From Odoribacteraceae bacterium (GTDB lineage: Bacteria; Bacteroidota; Bacteroidia; Bacteroidales; Marinifilaceae), in NCBI GenBank assembly GCA_031267995.1, contig JAIRXZ010000054.1, positions 1-6,797 on the forward strand: a DNA stretch of 6,797 nucleotides, read 5' to 3'. Both the position numbers and the translations under genes were made by a program. The notes below the pieces were generated by a model that searched no databases, had not been told where the DNA came from, and saw only the letters and a program-made list of their open reading frames with translations. Positions 1 through 3,569 of this stretch are shown here, piece by piece (the first letter of the stretch is position 1; every line of letters begins with the position of its first letter).

Positions 1-12
1 CTTCGCGGGCAC

Positions 13-150
13 CCACCTCTTTGTGTAGAGACGTAGCATGTTGCGATTATGGTTCCGGTTCCTGAGACGTAGCACGCTACGTCTCTACAGAGGTCGTCCA
101 ACCCGTGCGCCGGTGATTACCTGGCCGTCGTCGGGAACTTTACCCGACCG
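13..150. repeat. Tandem repeat unit, copy 1 (138 bp)
   Basis: This is the first of two adjacent copies of the same unit. Both copies start with CCACCTCTTTGTGTAGAGAC, share the internal stretch around CGATTATGGTTCCGGTTCCT, contain GTCGTCCAACCCGT, and end with TTTACCCGACC. Compared with copy 2 this one lacks about 20 bp near its left end, so only the left arm (25-37) of the first palindrome remains. Its second palindrome, at 64-85, is intact. It is non-coding as far as I can see. Confidence 0.85.
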
Positions 151-242
151 CCACCTCTTTGTGTAGAGACGTAGCGTGCTACGTCTCCCGTCTGGGGTGG
201 CGATTATGGTTCCGGTTCCTGAGACGTAGCGTGCTACGTCTC
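64..242. repeat. REP-like palindromes, three intact copies
   Basis: Three intact palindromes have 10-bp arms GAGACGTAGC and GCTACGTCTC around a 2-nt centre: 64-85 (centre AC), 166-187 (centre GT) and 221-242 (centre GT). A half-copy with only the left arm lies at 25-37. The 85 and 242 ends continue into TAC and the 166 copy is preceded by GTA, so the full element is about 28 bp. Such short, conserved, strongly pairing extragenic elements resemble REP/REPIN-type repeats mobilised by RAYT transposases. That family assignment is inference; no transposase is present in the window. Confidence 0.7.
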
Positions 243-307
243 TACAGAGGTCGTCCAACCCGTACGCCGGTGATTACCGGGTAGTCGTCGGGAATTTTAC
301 CCGACCA
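151..307. repeat. Tandem repeat unit, copy 2 (157 bp)
   Basis: Second copy of the unit at 13-150, with scattered substitutions (for example GTGCGCC versus GTACGCC, and GGAACTTTACCC versus GGAATTTTACCC). It carries two complete palindromes (166-187 and 221-242) where copy 1 has one and a half. A further CCACC at 308-312 would be the start of a third copy, but the similarity stops there. The two copies differ enough that the duplication is not recent. Confidence 0.85.
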
Positions 308-337
308 CCACCGCTTATCGGCAAAGCGCCGGGAATT

Positions 338-363
338 AAAAAAAAACGCCGCCAGCAGGCGGC
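338..363 (-). terminator. Intrinsic terminator, minus strand
   Basis: Read on the minus strand, a GCCGCC / GGCGGC stem (363-358 pairing with 353-348) with a 4-nt TGCT loop is followed by a G and then nine T (346-338). This is a textbook Rho-independent terminator for leftward transcription. The nearest confident minus-strand gene stops at 1120, about 760 bp upstream, so it ends either a long 3' UTR or a transcript starting in the gap. Confidence 0.85.
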
Positions 364-482
364 AAGTGATTGGAGTTCCCGAAAATTCGTCGCCGGACAC
401 CGGCACGGAGCACAGCGAGGCGGATAGGCGGATCATGCGGGGCGGGAGGCAAAAAGAAAAGAGCGCGGGGATGTCGTTTTCG

Positions 483-512
483 ATGAAAAAAATGAAAATG
501 AAAATGAAGTAA
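483..512. repeat. AAAATG simple repeat
   Basis: A short run of AAAATG hexamers (three in a row, preceded by an A7 stretch). On the plus strand it reads as ATG followed by lysine and methionine codons and TAA, but nine codons of simple sequence are not evidence of a gene. Confidence 0.5.
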
Positions 513-608
513 GGATACGGCGTAGATACCGCTCGGAAATCAGTTATCAGCGCAGTTTGACATCGCCCGCGACTCTCAATCATCTAATAGTTCACTCGGC
601 ACGCTTAA

Positions 609-728
609 TCATCACGACTATACGGCCTCGTGCCCGAATCTTTTAACCGGCGAGAACAATCGTCCAACAGCGAGAATAATCCTCCCGCCCGGTTATATCT
701 TCGGGGCGTTTAGTCATCACGACTATAC
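609..728. repeat. Short direct repeats in the gap
   Basis: The 15-mer TCATCACGACTATAC occurs exactly at 609-623 and again at 714-728. Between them, GCGAGAACAATCGTCC (650-665) recurs with two mismatches at 670-685, a 20-bp period. An inverted pair TAACCGG (644-650) / CCGGTTA (689-695) spans the second repeat. I do not recognise the element. Confidence 0.6.
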
Positions 729-840
729 CTCTTTGTTTCGTCACTAACGTCTCCAATCAACAACACTTGACTGTCCAAGCAACGGGTTGATGGCGATTAA
801 TTGGCTGACAGGTATTGGGTCAGCTCAATTAATCGTTTCA

Positions 841-1078
841 TCAGCACATTTATTCAACACATTTCAACACGTCACTCGGCACAATCCAACATTTATTCAA
901 CACAATTCAACTTCCGCACAATTCAACACATTCCCATCACACGATCACACAATTCAACACATTCCCATCACACGATTAACACGTTTCCCGGCACATTTCA
1001 ATACACACTTTACTCACACATTCAATCTCAAGCGTTCCGGTTCATTATTCAAGCACCTCGTTTCGGTTTCTAATCATT
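841..1078. repeat. G-poor TTCAACAC-rich repetitive stretch
   Basis: The plus strand here is almost free of G: in 841-1020 I count 10 G against 62 C. The octamer TTCAACAC recurs at 853, 863, 896, 922 and 953, with further degenerate versions. A plus-strand frame (787-1131) is open across the region, but its translation is Asn/His/Thr/Phe-rich low complexity and it runs into the antisense of the downstream gene's 3' end, so I do not call a protein. If the minus-strand operon reads through, this becomes a purine- and U-rich 3' UTR lacking C. Confidence 0.65.
917..976. repeat. 29-bp exact direct repeat, period 31
   Basis: The 29 bases at 917-945 are repeated exactly at 948-976, separated by 2 nt (CA). 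Each copy starts CACAATTCAACACATTCCCA and ends in CACACGAT. It lies in the middle of the G-poor stretch and is the clearest sign that the region grew by local duplication. Confidence 0.85.
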
Positions 1079-1098
1079 CAATCGACTGTCATAGACCT

Positions 1099-1131
1099 TT
1101 CACCTGTCTAAAATACTTTTCATCTGTCTAA
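1099..1131. repeat. 13-bp duplication of the gene's last codons
   Basis: Read on the minus strand, TTAGACAGATGAA (1131-1119) contains the last codons (Leu-Asp-Arg) and stop of the STN-DUF3575 gene. The same 13-mer with one change (TTAGACAGGTGAA, 1111-1099) follows 20 bp downstream. Confidence 0.6.
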
Positions 1132-2139
1132 CTTGTACACCCACTTCACGCCCAAGGCGGTGGGGCCAAAATAAAAGTGACGCCCTCTCTCGCGCGGGAC
1201 ACCGTCGTCCCTACCGCCGTGACGGTAGGTCATCAACGCCGCGCCTATTCCGAGGTCAAACTCGACACCCCACGAGGGGGTCAGTGACCAGTTATAACCG
1301 TACGACACGCCCGCGCCGACGGCGGTGCCGCGATACCGGTAAACGCTCTCCATCCCCAGCAAGAGGATCGAGCGACCGCGAACATCGTACTGCCGGAAAA
1401 TCAGGTGTATCCCGACAAAATGTCCCGCCAGCTCCCCGCGTCGGAAGCGAAGCTCCGGTCGTACCGTCCAACCGCCCAGGCTCCTCGTCCCCCCGCCGCC
1501 CGTTTTCAGGGAGGCGGCGATGGCCACGGAGAGGCGCCCGTTCACGCCCCGCTCCACCTCCACGCCGGGAGCGAGAAACAGCGCGTCGCCCGACGCGTTG
1601 ACCTTCATCAACAACCCCCGCGGCGCGTCCGGGGCGTTTCGCGTTCCGGTAAACCTCGCCCCGACGACGCCGGGAGTCAGGCGGAGATCTTCCACGCTCA
1701 TCCCCAGCGGTTCCACGCCGGGCGGGAGAGAATCCCTGTCCCTCCCCTTCGGCGGGGCAATCGCCACGGGAACGGCATTTGTCGGTCGGCGCGGCGGCGG
1801 CTCCCCCTTGGCGGGCAGGATCACCACGTGCTTCCCGCTGACCGCGTAGGCGTTTCCCGTGCCATCCAGCAGCCGATCGAGCAACTCAGGCAGGAAAAAC
1901 ACCGTCTTCTCCAGGAGAATCCTCCGGTGCACGTCCAGCTTATCCACGTTATAAGCGATGGAAAAGCGCGTCCACCGCTCGATTTCGCGGAAAGCCTCCT
2001 CCACGGAAACATCCCGTCCCGGCAGCACCACCCGATCTCGCGGCAGTGCGCCCCCCTCCTGAGCCATCATCGGCAACGCCGCCGGCAGCAGCCCGACGCA
2101 CAGCAAGAGCATCGTCCCCAGGCGAGTTACCAAACTCAT
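1120..2139 (-). CDS. STN-domain / DUF3575 outer-membrane protein
   Basis: The 339-residue product starts with a Sec signal peptide (residues 1-26, hydrophobic LLLCVGLLPAALP, likely cleavage after MMA). Residues about 36-108 match an STN (secretin/TonB N-terminal) domain: RVVLPGRDVSVEEAF, then a helix ending in FSIAYN, and a final KHVVIL strand. After a Pro/Arg-rich linker (109-150), residues about 174-336 match DUF3575, with LLMKVNASGDALFLAPGVEV, WTVRPELRF, GHFVGIHL, GAGVSYGYNW, GVEFDLGIGA and YFGPTALGVKW. This part has the alternating strands of a small outer-membrane beta-barrel. In FecA-type systems the STN domain sits in the periplasm and signals to FecR, and the gene directly upstream is a FecR. 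DUF3575 proteins are often found with Bacteroidales fimbrial genes, which fits the divergent fimbrillin here. Function as a sensor is inference. There is no TonB-dependent receptor barrel or plug. The ATG at 2139 is preceded by GGGAG. Confidence 0.88.
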   Translation of the reverse strand: MSLVTRLGTMLLLCVGLLPAALPMMAQEGGALPRDRVVLPGRDVSVEEAFREIERWTRFSIAYNVDKLDVHRRILLEKTVFFLPELLDRLLDGTGNAYAVSGKHVVILPAKGEPPPRRPTNAVPVAIAPPKGRDRDSLPPGVEPLGMSVEDLRLTPGVVGARFTGTRNAPDAPRGLLMKVNASGDALFLAPGVEVERGVNGRLSVAIAASLKTGGGGTRSLGGWTVRPELRFRRGELAGHFVGIHLIFRQYDVRGRSILLLGMESVYRYRGTAVGAGVSYGYNWSLTPSWGVEFDLGIGAALMTYRHGGRDDGVPRERGRHFYFGPTALGVKWVYKLDR

Positions 2140-2237
2140 GACTCCCGGCTCATCACTTTTCGCGCGTCGCCCCGGCTCGTCATCCCCAGCTCGTCGTCCC
2201 TGCTCGTTGCCCTCCGCACATCGCTCCCGTTCATCAT
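2136..2237 (-). CDS. Possible 33-residue leader ORF in the spacer
   Basis: An ATG-ATG at 2237-2232 opens a 33-codon frame on the minus strand. It ends in a TGA (2138-2136) that overlaps the ATG of the STN-DUF3575 gene (ATGA arrangement), the geometry expected for translational coupling. Against a real gene: its sequence is made from the degenerate repeats of the spacer, it is Arg/Ser/Asp-rich with no recognisable motif, and no initiation signal stands out. I think it is more likely chance than real. Confidence 0.15.
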   Translation of the reverse strand: MMNGSDVRRATSRDDELGMTSRGDARKVMSRES

Positions 2238-2275
2238 CTCTCTCGCCCCGTCCCTGCTCGTTACCCCCTGCTCGT
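2144..2275. repeat. Degenerate 13-14 bp repeats between the two genes
   Basis: The 10-mer CCC[GAT]GCTC[GA]T occurs at 2144, 2171, 2185, 2198, 2252 and 2266. Copies inside a cluster are 13-14 bp apart. Read in the direction of transcription each unit is A[CT]GAGC[CTA]GGG. They fill almost the whole 135-bp spacer, and the last one abuts the FecR stop codon. I do not know a named element of this kind. Confidence 0.65.
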
Positions 2276-3282
2276 CACTCGCCATCATCTCCCGCTCGCG
2301 AATTACCGTTCATCGCCCGCGTCACCACGCGGTTGCCTTGTCGTTCGCAGGTAAAATCCCCGCACAACTGTTCCAGTAAAGAAAGAACTTGCTCCAACCC
2401 CTCCTCCCCGCTCAGGCACAGTGTCACCCGTTGCCCGACGTTCAGGTGTTCATCCTGTTCAATCGTGACGTGATAGAACCACTCGATCCGCTCGAACACC
2501 TCCCCCAGGGGCAGTTTCTCGAACACGAGCCGTTCCAGCAGCCACGCCGGCAACGCCCCTCCCACCTTGGAGAGGATGAACCTCCCCGTCCGCCCGTCGC
2601 TCAGCAGGTGATCCCCGGGGCGCATCAGGCACGTCGACAGCGAGTCGCGCACCATCACCTCCCCCTCGTACAGCGTCACCGAAGTGCCGTTGGGATGCAC
2701 CTTCACGTCGAACTTCGTCCCGTGCACGGTGATCGACAACCCGCCCGCCTTCACCACGAACGGGCGATCGCCCCCCTTCTTCACCTCGAAATAGGCCTCC
2801 CCCGTCACCTTCGCCACCCGCGCGTCCGTGTATCGCACGGAACTATTTTCGTTCACCCACACGGTCGACCCGTCGTCCAGCAGCATGTTCGCGGGCGCCT
2901 CGTCCGACAGCGCCAGCGCGTTCAGCACCACGGGCGTTGGCGGCCGTTCCTTCTCCCCGCCGAGGTAAGCGAGCAGCACCCCGGCGGCAAACAGCGCCGA
3001 CACGCACCCCGCGGCCATCCAGGCGATCCGCCGGCGCGGAAAAACCACCCTTCTCCCGGCATCGCCGCCACCGGCCTTCTTCCCCCGCGGCACCAGGCGG
3101 ACACCGCGGGCCGCCGCGTCGCCGAGGGTTTCGTCAAACAGGAGCTTCAGCTCCCCGTCCTTCTCCCTTTCATGCTTCCCGTTCACCAGCCAATCCTGCA
3201 CCTCTCTTTTCAGACCTTCCGGGTGGTCATGGAAAAAGTAGAGGCGGATGATTTTTGCAATCGTGTTCATCTCCTTTTTCAT
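2275..3282 (-). CDS. FecR-family anti-sigma factor with DUF4974
   Basis: The 335-residue product has the usual Bacteroidota FecR layout and length. A cytoplasmic sigma-binding N-terminus (residues 1-60, with VQDWLVNGKHEREKDGELK) is followed by a basic stretch RRVVFPRRR and one membrane helix (86-107, IAWMAAGCVSALFAAGVLLA). The periplasmic FecR domain (about 130-215) contains LLDDGSTVWVNENSSVRY, GEAYFEVKKGGDRPFVV, HGTKFDVKVH and TLYEGEV. The C-terminal DUF4974 (about 248-322) starts at WLLERLVFEKLPLGEVFERI. Known members hold an ECF sigma factor at the inner membrane and release it when an STN domain of an outer-membrane partner signals. Here the next gene supplies an STN domain, but no sigma-factor gene is in the window, and the usual place upstream is a divergent promoter region. 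The start could be the ATG at 3282 or the one at 3270; I kept the longer form. Confidence 0.93.
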   Translation of the reverse strand: MKKEMNTIAKIIRLYFFHDHPEGLKREVQDWLVNGKHEREKDGELKLLFDETLGDAAARGVRLVPRGKKAGGGDAGRRVVFPRRRIAWMAAGCVSALFAAGVLLAYLGGEKERPPTPVVLNALALSDEAPANMLLDDGSTVWVNENSSVRYTDARVAKVTGEAYFEVKKGGDRPFVVKAGGLSITVHGTKFDVKVHPNGTSVTLYEGEVMVRDSLSTCLMRPGDHLLSDGRTGRFILSKVGGALPAWLLERLVFEKLPLGEVFERIEWFYHVTIEQDEHLNVGQRVTLCLSGEEGLEQVLSLLEQLCGDFTCERQGNRVVTRAMNGNSRAGDDGE

Positions 3283-3379
3283 GCCGCTTGTTTTTTCTGT
3301 CGTTGTCCGGTCGCGCTGCCTGACACGACTAATACGCGCAACTCCCGTTTTACTTGCCGGTCATCTCGTATTTTTAACT

Positions 3380-3414
3380 TAGTTTAACTAAACTACCCGT
3401 GATCGGGGTTTAGT
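3380..3414. promoter_or_regulatory. Overlapping palindromes, candidate operator or RNA switch
   Basis: Two inverted repeats share sequence. The first is TAGTTTA-AC-TAAACTA (3380-3395). The second is ACTAAAC-TA-CCCG (3387-3399) pairing with CGGGGTTTAGT (3404-3414) around a TGAT loop. Since 3387-3395 takes part in both, only one fold can form at a time in RNA. As DNA, the first is a compact 16-bp near-palindrome, suitable for a dimeric regulator, in the 287-bp divergent region. Role is inference. Confidence 0.4.
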
Positions 3415-3462
3415 ACGCGTCGAAGCAGCCCGCTTTCTCCTTTTTTTTCGGCCTCTTTTCGG

Positions 3463-3490
3463 AAAAAAGTCCCTGTTTTTGGGCTTTTTT
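3463..3490. terminator. Terminator-like hairpin in the divergent region
   Basis: AAAAAAG (3463-3469), a bulged T, CCC (3471-3473), a TGTTTTT loop, then GGGCTTTTTT (3481-3490). The hairpin has A-tracts on one side and T-tracts on the other, so it could act in either direction. The GC part is only four pairs, so it is weak. On the plus strand it lies 79 nt ahead of the fimbrillin start, a place where it could act as an attenuator or as insulation between divergent transcripts. Confidence 0.35.
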
Positions 3491-3569
3491 CGCTTTTCAG
3501 ATGTTTTTTTTCGTACAATGCCTGAAAATGATTGTAGCGGAACAAAGAATGAAACAATAACTTAGAGCG

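Larger units (their letters stand above)
364..786. other. Intergenic region, no gene seen
   Basis: I find no credible protein gene or recognisable RNA gene on either strand. A minus-strand frame at 242-583 is open but runs through the terminator and into the palindrome repeats, and its translation is low-complexity. The stretch contains a short A-rich simple repeat (483-512) and several short direct repeats (609-728). Confidence 0.55.

Noticed and set aside
242..583. Minus-strand 113-residue frame
   Set aside because: It runs through the intrinsic terminator and ends in the repeat block; the translation contains simple-sequence FIFIFIF and no domain pattern.
787..1131. Plus-strand 114-residue frame, and an overlapping 90-residue frame at 801-1073
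   Set aside because: Open only because the G-poor tract lacks stops in two frames at once; low-complexity Asn/His/Thr/Phe composition and overlap with the antisense gene end.
1405..3387. Long plus-strand frames (1405-2379 and 2389-3387)
   Set aside because: They lie antisense to STN-DUF3575 and FecR, which have clear domains; GC-rich genes often give open antisense frames, and these are Arg/Pro/His-rich.
3549..3560. Three-codon upstream ORF (ATG AAA CAA TAA) before the fimbrillin start
   Set aside because: Real as sequence, but so short in an A-rich leader that chance is the simplest explanation.
3283..3569. Invertible (phase-variable) promoter between the divergent genes
   Set aside because: I looked for inverted repeats flanking a promoter-sized segment and found only short local hairpins sharing bases, not a flanking pair.
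3283..3569. Bacteroidota housekeeping promoter (TTTG and TAnnTTTG)
   Set aside because: No pair with acceptable spacing on either strand. TACAATG at 3514-3520 is the nearest -10-like match, but TTTG at 3478-3481 is too far upstream.
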